Shown here one piece after another: positions 49,721 to 60,420 of a stretch of DNA of 64,000 nucleotides. A program made the position numbers and the translations under genes. The DNA is from Geosiphon pyriformis (taxonomy: Eukaryota > Glomeromycota > Glomeromycetes > Archaeosporales > Geosiphonaceae), in the NCBI GenBank assembly GCA_016748015.1, contig JAAOMT010000057.1, positions 547,536 to 611,535 of the forward strand, written 5' to 3'. Position 1 is the first letter of the stretch; the number at the start of each line of letters is the position of its first letter. A model generated the notes under the pieces. The model saw nothing but the letters and a program-made list of their open reading frames with translations, was not told the origin of the DNA and searched no databases.

Positions 49721-50553
49721 CTTAGCCAAAATGGGCAGCATACTAGAGTACTAACCACCTATAGATACTTCAAAACCATTACAACCACACCACTAATTGA
49801 ATTTGAGAAAGAAGAAAAAAAACCTATCTGGGAAGCCTATCAAGTTTCATGGGCTAATACCAATCACAACAAATTACTGCCAATACTGTCTTGGGACAAC
49901 AAAAAGAAAGGAAAAGAAGAAGATAAGCCATAAGAAGATACAACCAACGAAATTACCAGTGGCTGGAGAAGTTCCTATTCAACTGACACCAAACCAGAAC
50001 CATCCTATATCTCACTCCAGTACAAAAACTGCAGGAAAAAGTTGTCCTCCATGGGAGCTTGGGTTGTGTTTGACAAAGACTACTGGATACGGACTTATTA
50101 TTATTGCAAACTATGCCATTGTGAATGCTATGGCTACTCAAAACGCCAAGGCAAGTGGGACAATAAACTATGTCTTGCTTGTGACAACAACTGCTCAATG
50201 AAGGGATGTAGAACAACATTCCTGGTTGAGGAGGAACCTGTGACACATCATGTCAATACACAATTCTCATTAATGACTGGGTAAGTCAAGAAATCCCAAT
50301 AACTGCAGCCTGAAATTGAGCAATCTCTTGCCTAGATGGTTACTTACATGATGAAAGTGAGATCTGGAGAATGGCCAACACCAAGATAGAAGGTGTTTTG
50401 CCCAGTGAGATTTTAGAAATAAAGAACAATTTCTCTGAACCAGTTGAAGTTGTTCTTATTTTCAACGCTTTTTTAAATATTAAGACAGACCCAGAGGAAT
50501 TTCATGAACACTACCAAAATTTAGCATTCACTTAAAAAGAACAAGAACAGTGC

Positions 50554-51390
50554 TTGGAAAAAATAAACACCCAATTATGTGACCACTGTTTGATTCCATA
50601 TGACTTTCAGTATTGTAATGAGTGTGACCTCATTTACAATCCAATACCATGCAGAATCTACACAATTCCAGAAGAAAAAAAACCAATCAGCAGCTGCACA
50701 TTAGAATTGGATTCAACTTTTAATCCTGATTTAAAACCTGATGATGTTGACAACAATGGTTTCAGCTTAGTTCAAAATGGCAACAGTAATAACAACAGTA
50801 ATTTAAACTCAGATTCAGACTCTGAACAGTACATTACACTTCTTGATCTTTCCAAAAAGCAGAAACTCAGATGGTTCAGTGACAATGATGAAGGTATTAT
50901 GCCAGAATGTGTGCATGATACTGATGCAGAGTTTGATCTGAGATATCTGGAAAAAGATACCATCAAATTGGAACTACATTCATGCACCTGCATTGATCTC
51001 AAAGTAGCACTGGAAATCCCTATAACAATAATGATTCAATTAGCATCTAGAAATAGCTTAGCAAAAAAAGGAATCAGCATTAGAGGAGGAATAATTGACA
51101 CTGAATATATAAGAAATATCATTGCTATGCTACAAAATGACTCAGAAAAGACCTATATCATAGAGCCAAACAAAAAGATAGCACAAGCAATATTTCTGCC
51201 TCTGGTTAAAATATCTCAATTAATATCAGTGAGAAACAGAGAAGAATTAAGAATTACAGTTAGAAAGATACAAAGATTCAGATCAAAAGATAAAATAGAT
51301 GTACCAGTCAATATGGCAGAAGAAAAAATTATTGACAAGAGAAAAATTATATCCACCTGTCAATTAATTTCTATTCCGCCATATGACTAG
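50554..51390 (+). CDS. Element A pol segment with dUTPase domain
   Basis: 278 codons. Residues 9-24 contain CDHC and CNEC pairs, a zinc-ribbon-like element. Residues 105-248 (50866-51297) are a trimeric-type dUTPase: motif 1 DAEFDLR (canonical AGFDL), motif 2 ASRNSLAKKG, motif 3 GGIIDTEYIRNI, motif 4 KKIAQAIF, and a damaged motif 5 QRFRSKD where element B has QGFGSTG. dUTPases convert dUTP to dUMP and pyrophosphate. This copy is probably inactive. The frame closes at a TAG that interrupts a longer pol. Confidence 0.85.
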   Translation: MEKINTQLCDHCLIPYDFQYCNECDLIYNPIPCRIYTIPEEKKPISSCTLELDSTFNPDLKPDDVDNNGFSLVQNGNSNNNSNLNSDSDSEQYITLLDLSKKQKLRWFSDNDEGIMPECVHDTDAEFDLRYLEKDTIKLELHSCTCIDLKVALEIPITIMIQLASRNSLAKKGISIRGGIIDTEYIRNIIAMLQNDSEKTYIIEPNKKIAQAIFLPLVKISQLISVRNREELRITVRKIQRFRSKDKIDVPVNMAEEKIIDKRKIISTCQLISIPPYD

Positions 51391-51875
51391 TACATATTAA
51401 CCATAGAAAGAAAAGTGAAGTATCAGACACAAATTTTTGAAGCAGAACCAATCATTTGCAAATCAGAAGAAATTGGACTTATTAATCTTTACATACCAGC
51501 CAAAAACAAGAATCATATCAAAATTTCCATCTACAATACAACAGAAAACATCATAAAAATACCAAAAAGAACTACTATTGGGTATTTAAGCACTGAAATT
51601 GAAAAACAGACACCAAACCCTATTCTAGATTTCTTACAGCTTTGTAGATATGTGGATATCACATCACAAACAATTTACAGATGGAACAAATGTTATCTGT
51701 TCCAACCAGAACAATTGGAACAAATAAACATAGGAAACTTAAACCCATTTTAATGTATACAGCTCAAGATGTTACTCAACAATTTTAATAACATCTTTGC
51801 CAGCAAAAATGAATTTGGCCATACTGATATCATCTAGCATCAGATCAAGATTGGAGATGCAATGCCAATAAAACA

Positions 51876-52964
51876 ATGAGCATACAGAGTACTCATGAAA
51901 TTATTCATCAAGAAATTAATCAGATGCTTGACAACAGGCTAATTCTGCCATCAATGAGCCCATGGTTATTACCAGTGGTACTAGTTCATAAGAAAAATGG
52001 GAAAATCTGCTTTTGTGTGGATTACAAGAAACTAAATAGAGTAACAAAAAGAGATAGCTACCCAACTCCAAAGATCCAAGAACTGTTTGATGCTTTTGGA
52101 GGAAAAAAATAGTTCTCAATTTTGGACTTAGACAGTGGTTACTAGCAAGTAGTCATGAAACCAGAAGATAAAGAGAAAATGGTTTTTACAACACGAGAAG
52201 AAAATTTCAAATTTGAAGTAATGCCATTTGGTTTGATGAAGGCACCAGCCACCTTCCAATGACTAATGGAAATCATTTACACCAGACTACTATGGAAATC
52301 AGTAGTTGTTTACTTAGATGACACAAATGTGTTCTCCAAGACATTCGACAATCATTTGCATCATCTCTAACAAGTGTTTGAAAGACTAAGAAGAGCCGAA
52401 TTAAAATTAAATACAACCAAGTGTTTCTTTGGAAAAACTGAACTCAAGTTTTTAGAACATGTTGTGAGCAAAGATGGTATCAAAACAGATCCAAACAAGA
52501 TTGAGGTAGTCAAAAACTTTCCAGTACCAACCAACTTAACAGAACTAACAGCATTCTTGGGATTTGCTGAATACTATTGCCGTTTTATCAAAGATTTTTC
52601 TAAACTGGTCCAGCCATTACACCAGCTCCAATCAAAAAACATCAAGTATGAATGGACAGAAAACCAGCAAGAAGCTTTTAACATATTAAAAAAAAAGCTT
52701 ATTTAAGTTCCAATGTTGATGTATCCAGATCACAGCAAACCATTCATCATCACCACTAATGCATCAGGCCAAGCATTGAAAGCAGTACTATTACAGAAAA
52801 AACTAGATGGAAGAAAACATCCAGTAGTATATGCCAGCCAAAGTTTGAGTCTAGTTGAAAAGAACTATGGAACACCAGCATTAAAACACTTAGCAATCTA
52901 TTGGGCAGTCATAAAATGGAAAAAATACTTAAGTCAGAAGTTCGACATATATACTGATTATTAA
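51876..52964 (+). pseudogene. Element A reverse transcriptase and RNase H
   Basis: RT spans three open stretches: fingers with PWLLPVVLVHKKNG and FCVDYKKLN (51876-52112), palm with VVVYLDDTNVF (catalytic YLDD near 52312-52323, outside the long ORFs because of stops), and thumb plus connection (52374-52706). RNase H follows at 52713-52964, where the first catalytic Asp reads Asn (TTNAS). This is Ty3/gypsy order, but broken. Confidence 0.85.
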
Positions 52965-53339
52965 GAATTGACTTCAATCCAGAAGCAAGAATTTGGAGAT
53001 GATTGTCACACTTGATGAAAAATAGAACTTTCACTATTTAAATATATTATACACTACAAAAAAGGAAAAAAAAAACAGAAATGTCAACAGTTTATCACGA
53101 ATAAGACAAATCTAAGGACACTTCAACCCAAAAATATAACAAAAGATGAATAAACAAAAATATCAACAACTTCAACATTTTATAAATATCCAATGGTTCA
53201 AGAAGAAATTATCTCAAAAAGAACAAAATCATATCAAACAACAGTCCAAATATTTTATTACTTACCAAAATATACTTTATCAGAAAAACAGAAAGAATTC
53301 AGATCAACCAACCAAAGTAATCACAGAACCAGAAAAAGA

Positions 53340-53895
53340 AACAATATTATTCAACATGCATTCTGATCCAACAGCAGGACATTTTCACAAAGAAGCAACC
53401 ATAGAAAAAACCAGAAATAGATACTATTGGCCATCTATATACTCAGGCATCATTTAATACATGCAAAATTATGATACTTGTTAGAGAAGAGTAAGAACAA
53501 GATTTAGCAAGCCATTAAGATCAATCAAAATAGGACAACCATTCAAGCGTATTGGAATTGACTTAGTCAGACCATTAACAATAACTAGCAGAGAGAACAG
53601 ATATATTGCAGTAGCCATAGATTATTTCACTAAATGGCCAGAAGCAAAAGCAATTCAAAAAGTGGATGCAGAATCCATTGCCAAATTCGTCCATCAAGAT
53701 CTGATTTGTCAACACGAATGTTCAAAAGAATTATTATCCAACCAAGGAACTCACTTTGTAAATAGAACATTAACAGAACTGAGTCAAAGATTTGGAATAA
53801 AGAGACCATTATTATTACTATATTACCCACAAACCAATAGATTAGTCGAAAGATTTAATAGAACATTGTGTAAAGTGATAGCCAAGATCAGCTAA
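53340..53895 (+). pseudogene. Element A integrase
   Basis: An HHCC zinc finger (HSDPTAGHFHKE, then CxxC interrupted by a stop) precedes the DDE core: IGIDLVRPL (first Asp), LLSNQGTHF (second Asp mutated to Asn; Asp in element B) and RLVERFNRT (Glu). The frame has TAG and TAA stops. Loss of the second acidic residue would abolish strand transfer. Confidence 0.85.
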
Positions 53896-54261
53896 AAAAA
53901 CCAGGACAAATGGAATTTATTTATACCATCAGTATTATTTGTTTATTGGATGATGAAGCAAGATATTACACAAACAATACCATTTGAATTAGTATATGGT
54001 AGAACAGCAACATTACCAGTAGAGATAGAAGTCAATACATATCTGACAGAACCAATAACAGAAGACAATTTCTAAGAAACATTGCTGAGAAAAACATATG
54101 ATGTAATGGAAATGCTAGAAAACAAACTGTGAAAAGCAGCTGATAACATTCAAAAATCACAAAAAAAACAAAAAGAAAGGCATGATAACCAACTACCAAA
54201 TAAACCAGTCAAATTCAAGATTGAAGACAAAGTACTGTTACATTGTACCAAAATGGAATGG

Positions 54262-55110
54262 TATTACAGAGAATTATTTCTGCTATTGAAGTAAATAACA
54301 ACCCGTAACTTGGTGCTCATGAAGCTACTTCTGTTGATGAGGTTTTGCGAACGTTGTATCTGAAAGTTTTGATGAAGTCCTTTATATAATAGACAGAGAT
54401 TCAATAGTTGTTTTATCTGTAGCTTCCCAGACTTGCAAGTCTGTCAATTTTTTTCTCGGCTTGGTGGCCGGCAATCCTCTAATAAGTAATCCATATCTTC
54501 TGTATGTGTTCTACCCTCTCACAAGGGTCTTTTACCAGGCAATCTTTGATGTTAGTAATCAGTGCTTTTTAATCAATGAGTTAATGCACAATAATAAATC
54601 AAAATAAAATAAAAAAAATAAGAGAAAAATAAAGAAAGAAAAGAAATAAGCCAAGACAATTTGCAGATTAGTATTCCATCAATAGCCATGATCAAAAGCT
54701 ATTGTTCCAGTGTAGTTAAGTATCACTTATTATCAACATGAAGTATTGATAGTGGAGAGTGGATTGAGATATGGAATAATTATTTATTTGATGATTTTTG
54801 TTTTTAGGCTAAGGATTCTGTGGTATCGATTCTGTCTTTTCTGTTTCTAATACTACCACTATATATACATAATTGAGATTCCTCAATTTCTCGATTCTTC
54901 ATGACAGGAATCCTGGAATTCCTGGAATCCTGTGATTTTTTTGAGAGGAATCCTGGAATTCTGGAATCCTGCAATTTCTCATCGGGGAATTCTAAAATTT
55001 CTGGAATCCTGTAATTCCTGAGAGGAATCCTGGAATTTCACATTTACTACACTTACTTCTGATTGGCTAATAATTATGCTAATATATTTCTTATATTTCT
55101 ATGAGTAACA
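54262..55110 (-). mobile_element. 3' LTR of element B
   Basis: Plus-strand edges TATTACAG and AGTAACA (minus-strand start TGTTACTC). On the minus strand it is directly preceded by the purine tract AAAAGGAGAG. It is inserted in element A integrase-tail sequence. Its low-coordinate 370 bp align to 63631-64000 with differences that are nearly all transitions. GGAATTCC-type repeats lie at 54905-55040. Confidence 0.88.
54905..55040 (+). repeat. GGAATTCCTGGAATCCTG-type repeats in the B LTR
   Basis: About six imperfect units around GGAATCCTGGAATT and AATTCCTGGAATCCTG, partly palindromic. Equivalent blocks occur at 33357-33495 and 35243-35390 in other LTRs of the family. Confidence 0.8.
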
Positions 55111-55129
55111 TTATTCTCTCCTTTTAATA

Positions 55130-55960
55130 TTGAGCTCCGTCAAAATCCAACTCATGTAATTTTCTCTCTTGAAGTATTTTCTGGATTTCGTTTTCAAGAA
55201 TTATTTGTGTTATTTGGGTCTGTACTTCTTCAAATTGAGCGTTGGTGATTTTTCCCAATTAATTACTGGTGACTATATCCATTGCTTTGTTGAGCAATAT
55301 TTCTGGTTTATCCTGAAATGCTGTGTGTATTTGGTATATGGCTCGGGCTTATGTAGATAAGTTGTTCTTTCCCACAAAATGTTCTAATTGTTGTAGTATT
55401 CTTTTGTTGAATAATCGCTTTGTTTTATCTGTATATAAATTCTGGATATTTATGTGTTGTCCCAAGTAAAAATAATAATAGTTTCTTGGAAATTGTTGTA
55501 TCCATTAATTCCAAGTTTCTTTAGTCAACTCTTAATATAGTGACTCTTTTGTCGATTCTTTTATTGCTAATTTTACTTTCGCCATGATTTTGTCCACTGT
55601 ATCTTCAGTTTTCTTTGGTGTTCTGAGTTGCAATGTCTTTCTAATATCTTGATATCGAATGGTTTGTTGGTTGATTGTAATCTCTATTTCCTGGTGTTGG
55701 ATTAATTGAAAGAGTTGTTATGCTAGTGTGTGAATGTTGTCTGTAATTTCCATTTTTCTGATATTTTCTGTCATGTCTACTATGTCTTTATATATTCTTT
55801 TGATTGATCAATTTAACGTGTTGTTGTTAATAATAACTATTGGTTCCAGATCTCGTGGAATCTCATCTGGTTAGACTAGTATTCTCTGTACTCCTAATTG
55901 TAAAATATTACTGATAGATGGTAGTGTGATGTCACGATATGGCTTCAGTCAATCTCTATG
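55130..55960 (-). pseudogene. Element B post-integrase reading frame
   Basis: After the integrase tail the same minus-strand frame continues for over 250 codons with scattered stops. It reads DMTENIRKMEIT, then QLFQLIQHQEIEITINQQ, LRTPKKTEDTVDKIMAKV, YYYFYLGQHINIQNLYTDK and LERKLHELDFDGAQ-like to the end. It is hydrophilic and probably helical, with no signal peptide, membrane segment or known domain. Element C has the corresponding sequence at 33600-34350. Confidence 0.55.
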
Positions 55961-56206
55961 TGCTGCTTTGGTTAAAATTTTGTTATTCAATCTTAATTTG
56001 TAAGCTCTATTTTCTAGAATTTCTTCTATGTGAAATGGTCCATCCCATTTGGGATCAAATTTTCCACTCCATTGTTTTTCCGCTTTGGTATGATGTAGTA
56101 ATACTTTGTCTCCAATCTTGAATTCAACTGGTTTGTCTAGTAGTTGACTATTGTGTCTTTCTTTCTGTTTTTCTTGTGACTTTTGAATATTATCAGCTGC
56201 TCTTCT

Positions 56207-56806
56207 TCATTTGTTTTCCAATGTTTCTATTAAGTTATATGTTCTTCTCGGCAATGTTTCTTGAAAATTTTCTTCTGTTATTGGTTTAGCTGGATATGTA
56301 TTAATTTCTCTCTCTACTGGTAATGTTGCTGTTCTCTCATATACTAATTCAAATGGTGTTGCTTGTATAGTATCTTGTTTCATTGTCCAATAAACAAATA
56401 GTACTGATGGTATGAACAAATCCCAATCATTCTGGTTTTCTTGATTGAGCTTAGTTATTGCTTTACACAGTGTTCTATTGAATCTTTCTACTAATCCATT
56501 GGTTTGTGGATGGTATGGTGATGATAATGGTCTCTTGATTCCGAATCTTTGGCTCAATTCTGTTAATGTTTTGTTCACAAAATAAGTTCCTTGGTCTGAT
56601 AATAATTCTTTTGGACATCTATGTCGACAAATCAAATCCTGATGAACGAATTCAGCAACGAATTTTGCATCTGCTCTTTGAATTGCTTTTGCCTCTGGCC
56701 ATTTAGTGAGATAGTCCATAGCTACTGCTATGTATCTGTTTCCTCTGCTGGTAATTGTTAATGGTCTGACTAAATCAATTCCAATATGGTCAAATGGTTG
56801 TCCCAC
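56207..56806 (-). CDS. Element B integrase core
   Basis: 199 open codons beginning GQPFDHIGIDLVRPL. The DDE triad is intact in this piece: Asp in GIDL, Asp in LLSDQGTYF, Glu in GLVERFNRT, followed by the end-of-core PFELVYERTATLP. The zinc finger lies upstream, separated by a stop. It integrates cDNA in an active element; here the rest of pol is defective. Confidence 0.85.
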   Translation of the reverse strand: MGQPFDHIGIDLVRPLTITSRGNRYIAVAMDYLTKWPEAKAIQRADAKFVAEFVHQDLICRHRCPKELLSDQGTYFVNKTLTELSQRFGIKRPLSSPYHPQTNGLVERFNRTLCKAITKLNQENQNDWDLFIPSVLFVYWTMKQDTIQATPFELVYERTATLPVEREINTYPAKPITEENFQETLPRRTYNLIETLENK

Positions 56807-57253
56807 TTTGATTGGTCTTAATAGTTCACTAGGTCTTGTTTCTCCTCTTCACTGACAAGCATCACAATTTTGAACATATTGAATGATGTCTGAGTACATT
56901 GATGGCCAATAGAATCTCTTTCTGGTTCTTTCCATGGTTGCTTCTTTGTGAAAATGTCCTGCTGTTGGATTTGAGTGCATGTTGAATAATATTGTCTCTT
57001 TTTCTGGCTCTGTAATTACTTTGGTTGGTTGATCTGGATCCCTTCTATTTTTCCGATAAAGTATATTTTGGTAAGTGATAAAATATTTTGATTGTTGTTT
57101 GATACTCTTTCATTCCATTTGAGATAAATTTTCCTTGAACTGTTGAGTGTTTATATAATGTTGCAATTGTTAATATTTTTGTATATTCATCTTTTGTTGT
57201 ATTTTTCTGTTGGTATTGTTCTGGTTTTGTTATATTTTTGGGTTGAAATGTTC

Positions 57254-57544
57254 TTAGATTTGTCTCATTCGCGATAAACCATCTGCATTTCTGTTGTCTT
57301 TTCCTTTTTTATAATGTATAATATACTTATATAGTGTGAGTGCCATTTTCCATCTTAACTGTTTTCCATCTCCAAATTTTTGTTTTTGAAGTAATGTTAA
57401 TTTTTTGTGATTTGTGTACACCTCAAACTTCTGGCTCAAATATTCTTTCCATTTCATGACTGACCAGTATATTGCTAAGTGTTTTTTTTCCAGTGTTCCA
57501 TAGTTCTTTTTGGCTGGTGTTAAACCTCTGCTGGCATATGCCAC
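57254..57544 (-). pseudogene. Element B RNase H fragment
   Basis: 96 codons with AYASRGLTPAKKNYGTLEKKHLA-type RNase H sequence (YxTxExExLA motif), the TNHKKL strand where an Asp is expected (TDHK in active enzymes), and RNADGLSR closing the domain. The first catalytic Asp (TTDAS) lies upstream beyond a stop. Confidence 0.8.
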
Positions 57545-57787
57545 TGAATGTTCTCTGCCGTCTGGTCCTTTTTAAGGTAGTACTGCTCCTAATGCCTGGC
57601 CGGATGCATCTGTGGTGATGATAAATGGTTTGCTGTGATCTGAATAGATCAGTACTGGAGCTTATATAAGCTTTCTTTTTAGAATATCAAAAGCTTTTTG
57701 TTGACTTTCAGTTTATTCATATTTTGTATCTTTGTTTTGCAGTTGGTTGAATGGCTGCGCTATCTTGGAAAAGTTCTTAATAAAACA

Positions 57788-58240
57788 TCAATAGTAGCTG
57801 GCAAATCCCAAGAATGATTTCAATTCTGTCATATTGGTCAGCACTGGAAAGTTCTTTACTATCTCTATTTTCTCTGGATTTGTTTTGATGCCATTTTTGC
57901 TGACTATATGTTTCAAGAATTTTAGTTTTGTCTTGCCGAAGAAGCACTTTGTTGCATTTAACTTTAGTTCTGCTCTTTTTAGTCTTTCGAACACTTGTTG
58001 AAGATGATGAAGATGATCATCAAACATTTTTGAGAATACATTAGTGTTGTCCAAATATACAACTACTGATTTCCACAATAAGCCAGTATAAATGATTTCC
58101 ATTAGCCATTGGAAAGTTGCTGGGGCATTGATTAAGCCGAATGGCATCACTTCAAATTTGAAATTCCCTTCTCTAGTAGTAAATGCCATCTTCTTTTTGT
58201 CAGCTAGATTCATGGCTACTTGCCAGTAACTGCTGTCCAA
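57788..58240 (-). pseudogene. Element B reverse-transcriptase palm and thumb
   Basis: 150 codons. DSSYWQVAM and FEVMPFGLINAPATFQ are RT palm motifs, then the catalytic box reads VVYLDNTNVF (second Asp changed to Asn at about 58046-58048), then the Ty3 thumb (KCFFGKTKLKFL, FLGFASYY). The single D-to-N change would abolish polymerase activity. Confidence 0.85.
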
Positions 58241-58294
58241 ATCTAATGTTGAGAACCATTTGTTTCCACTGAAAGCATTGAATAATTCCTGTAT

Positions 58295-60025
58295 TCATGG
58301 AGTTGGATAACTGTCTCCACAAGTTACACCATTGAGTTTCCTGTAGTCTACACAAAACTGGAATTTTCCATTCTTCTTATGGACAAGTACCACTGGTAAT
58401 GACCATGGGCTCATTGATGGTTGAATTAGCCCATTGTCAAGCATTCTGTTTATCTCTTGACGAATGATTTTGTGGCTGGCTGGTGGCACTCTGTATACTC
58501 TTTGTTTAATTGGCATTGCATCTTCAGTCTTGATCTGATGCTGGATGATGTCAGTTTGGCCAAACTTATTTTTGCTGGCAAAGATGTCATTGAAATTGTT
58601 GAGTAACATCTTAAGCTGCATACATTGGAGTGGATCTAAGTTTCCCATGTTTATTTGTTCCAATTGTTCTGGTTGGAACAAATAACATTCATTTCGTTCA
58701 TAGATTGTTTGTGATGTGATGTCAACATATCCACAAAGTTGTGAAAAGTCTGAAATGGGGTTTGGTAGTTGGTTTTCTATTTCTGTGATTACATATCCGA
58801 TGGTGGTTTCTTCTGGTATGTTGATGACATTACCAGTGTTGTTGTAGATGGGAATTTTTATGCTGCTATAGCTTTTTGCTGGTATGTGGAGATTGATTAA
58901 CCCAATCTCTCCTGATTCACAAAGATTTGCTTCAGCTTCAAAAATTTGTCCTTGCTCCTTTTTTTTCCTTCTTATTGTTAGTATGTACTGGCTATATGGT
59001 GGAATGGAAATAGCTTGACTGGTTAAGATAATTTCTCCTTGGCCAACAATTTTTTCCTCTGCCATATTAACTGGTACATTTATTCTACCTGTTGATCCAA
59101 ATCCCTGTATTTCTCTTGCTGTTATTCCTAATTTCTCTCTCTTTCCCACTGATACTAACTGAGTTACTCTAACCAGAGGCAGAAATATTGCCTGTGCTAT
59201 CTTTTCATTAGGCTCTATTATGTAGGCCTTTTCTGAGTCATTTTGTAGCATAGTGATGATATTTCCTACATATCCCACGTCAATTATTCCTCCTCTTATA
59301 TTGATCCCTCTTTTCGCTAAACTACTCCTAGATGCTAATTGAATCATTGTTGTTGCCAAAATTTCTAGTGCTATTTTCAGATCAATGCAGGTGCATAAAT
59401 GCGGTTCCAATTTGATGACATCTTTTTTTGAATATCTCAAATCAAACTCTGCATCTGTATTATGCACATGTTCTGGCATAATACCCTCCCCATTGTCACT
59501 ATACCATTTCAACTTTTGTTTCTTGGAGAGATCTGGTAGTGCAATATATTGTTCATGGTTTAAATCGGAGTTTGAATCTGAGTTGGAATTGTTTTTGTTG
59601 TCATTGCCATTTTGAATGGAGCTGAAACCGATGTTTTTGTCATCGTTGTCGAAGTCTGGATCATGATTGATCAGCAATTCTAATTCCGATGCACAGCTGC
59701 TGATTGGTTTTTCTTCTTCAGGGATTAAGTAGATTATGCATGGTGGTGGATTGTAAAGGAGATCACAATCGTCACAATATTCAAAGTCACTGGGAATTAA
59801 ACAATGGTGACACAGTCTTGTATTCAACTGTGCTAGCCGTTGTTCTTGCTCTTCTCTAGTGGGTGCCAAGTTTTGGTAGTGTTCATAGAACTTTTTGAGT
59901 TCCAGAGAATTTATGGCTGGCTCTGCGTTCCAGTCAAGCTCGATGGGTTTTGGTGGGTTGTTTTTGATTTTTCTGATCTCTTTGGATGTCACTTCTTCTA
60001 TTTTGGCAATTGCTATTCTCCACAA
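58295..60025 (-). CDS. Element B pol: zinc ribbon, dUTPase and RT fingers in one ORF
   Basis: 576 uninterrupted codons, the longest ORF in the window. Residues 72-96 have CHHC and CDDC zinc-ribbon pairs; 130-160 are Asp/Asn/Ser-rich. Residues 174-318 are a dUTPase with five recognisable motifs: DAEFDLR, ASRSSLAKRG, GGIIDVGYVGNI, EKIAQAIF and GFGSTG. Residues 320-480 are an uncharacterised linker (SQYILTIRRK, CGYVDITSQTIY). From about 490 the RT begins: AMPIKQRVYRVPPA, MLDNGLIQPSMSPWSLPVVLVHKKNG, FCVDYRKLNG. The same frame runs on past a TGA (CGA in origin, by context) into the RT palm. The dUTPase is thus N-terminally fused to RT, not a separate gene. Confidence 0.88.
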   Translation of the reverse strand: MWRIAIAKIEEVTSKEIRKIKNNPPKPIELDWNAEPAINSLELKKFYEHYQNLAPTREEQEQRLAQLNTRLCHHCLIPSDFEYCDDCDLLYNPPPCIIYLIPEEEKPISSCASELELLINHDPDFDNDDKNIGFSSIQNGNDNKNNSNSDSNSDLNHEQYIALPDLSKKQKLKWYSDNGEGIMPEHVHNTDAEFDLRYSKKDVIKLEPHLCTCIDLKIALEILATTMIQLASRSSLAKRGINIRGGIIDVGYVGNIITMLQNDSEKAYIIEPNEKIAQAIFLPLVRVTQLVSVGKREKLGITAREIQGFGSTGRINVPVNMAEEKIVGQGEIILTSQAISIPPYSQYILTIRRKKKEQGQIFEAEANLCESGEIGLINLHIPAKSYSSIKIPIYNNTGNVINIPEETTIGYVITEIENQLPNPISDFSQLCGYVDITSQTIYERNECYLFQPEQLEQINMGNLDPLQCMQLKMLLNNFNDIFASKNKFGQTDIIQHQIKTEDAMPIKQRVYRVPPASHKIIRQEINRMLDNGLIQPSMSPWSLPVVLVHKKNGKFQFCVDYRKLNGVTCGDSYPTP

Positions 60026-60179
60026 TTTGTTGTCGTCATGTGGACAACTGTCTAGTCACTGCATGGCTCTTCTCCAGACTGTTTCTATTGGGATTCCTTT
60101 TCTTACCCAGTTGCTTATTAAAATTGTGTATTGACACAACATGTTGCATGTTTCTTCATATCCTGGGATGTCATTCCAT

Positions 60180-60420
60180 ATCTCTTCATCTAGTAGGGTC
60201 TTTTCACAAGTGAGACAAGGTTGGTTATCCCATTTTCCTTGCCTCTTTGGTCATCCAAAGTGTTTGAGTAAGCATGGACAACAGTAAAACTTTGTTGCAG
60301 TGTGGTATTCCTCATTGTCGCCACAGCATACGCCCATTGACAACAGTTTCTTGCCGCAATCAATGCATACCAGCCTGGCCATCAATAATTGGATTGTTGT
60401 GAAATGTGGTGGATGTAGGA
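60180..60420 (-). pseudogene. Element B Cys-rich (zinc-binding-like) pol segment
   Basis: The minus strand reads a Cys-dense stretch: VCIDCGKKLLSMG, then CCGDNEEYHTATKFYCCPC, LLKHFG, RQGKWDNQPCLTCEK. At least four CxxC pairs suggest one or two zinc ribbons. The corresponding region of element A is 50040-50220 (YCKLCHCEC, KLCLACDNNC) and of element C about 39400-39600. It sits between protease and dUTPase. The family is not recognised. Confidence 0.6.

Larger units (their letters stand above)
46146..54261 (+). mobile_element. Ty3/gypsy element A, internal region (decayed)
   Basis: In order on plus: primer-binding-like site (46148), gag (46208 on, interrupted by a solo LTR), gag C-terminal part with zinc knuckle (48014-48830), retropepsin (about 49360-49720), Cys-rich region (50040-50220), dUTPase (50866-51297), RT (51876-52700), RNase H (52713-52964), integrase zinc finger and core (53340-53900) and the integrase C-terminal region. 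It is cut at 54261 by insertion of element B, so the rest and the 3' LTR lie outside the window. Stops in nearly every domain show it is dead. Confidence 0.88.
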
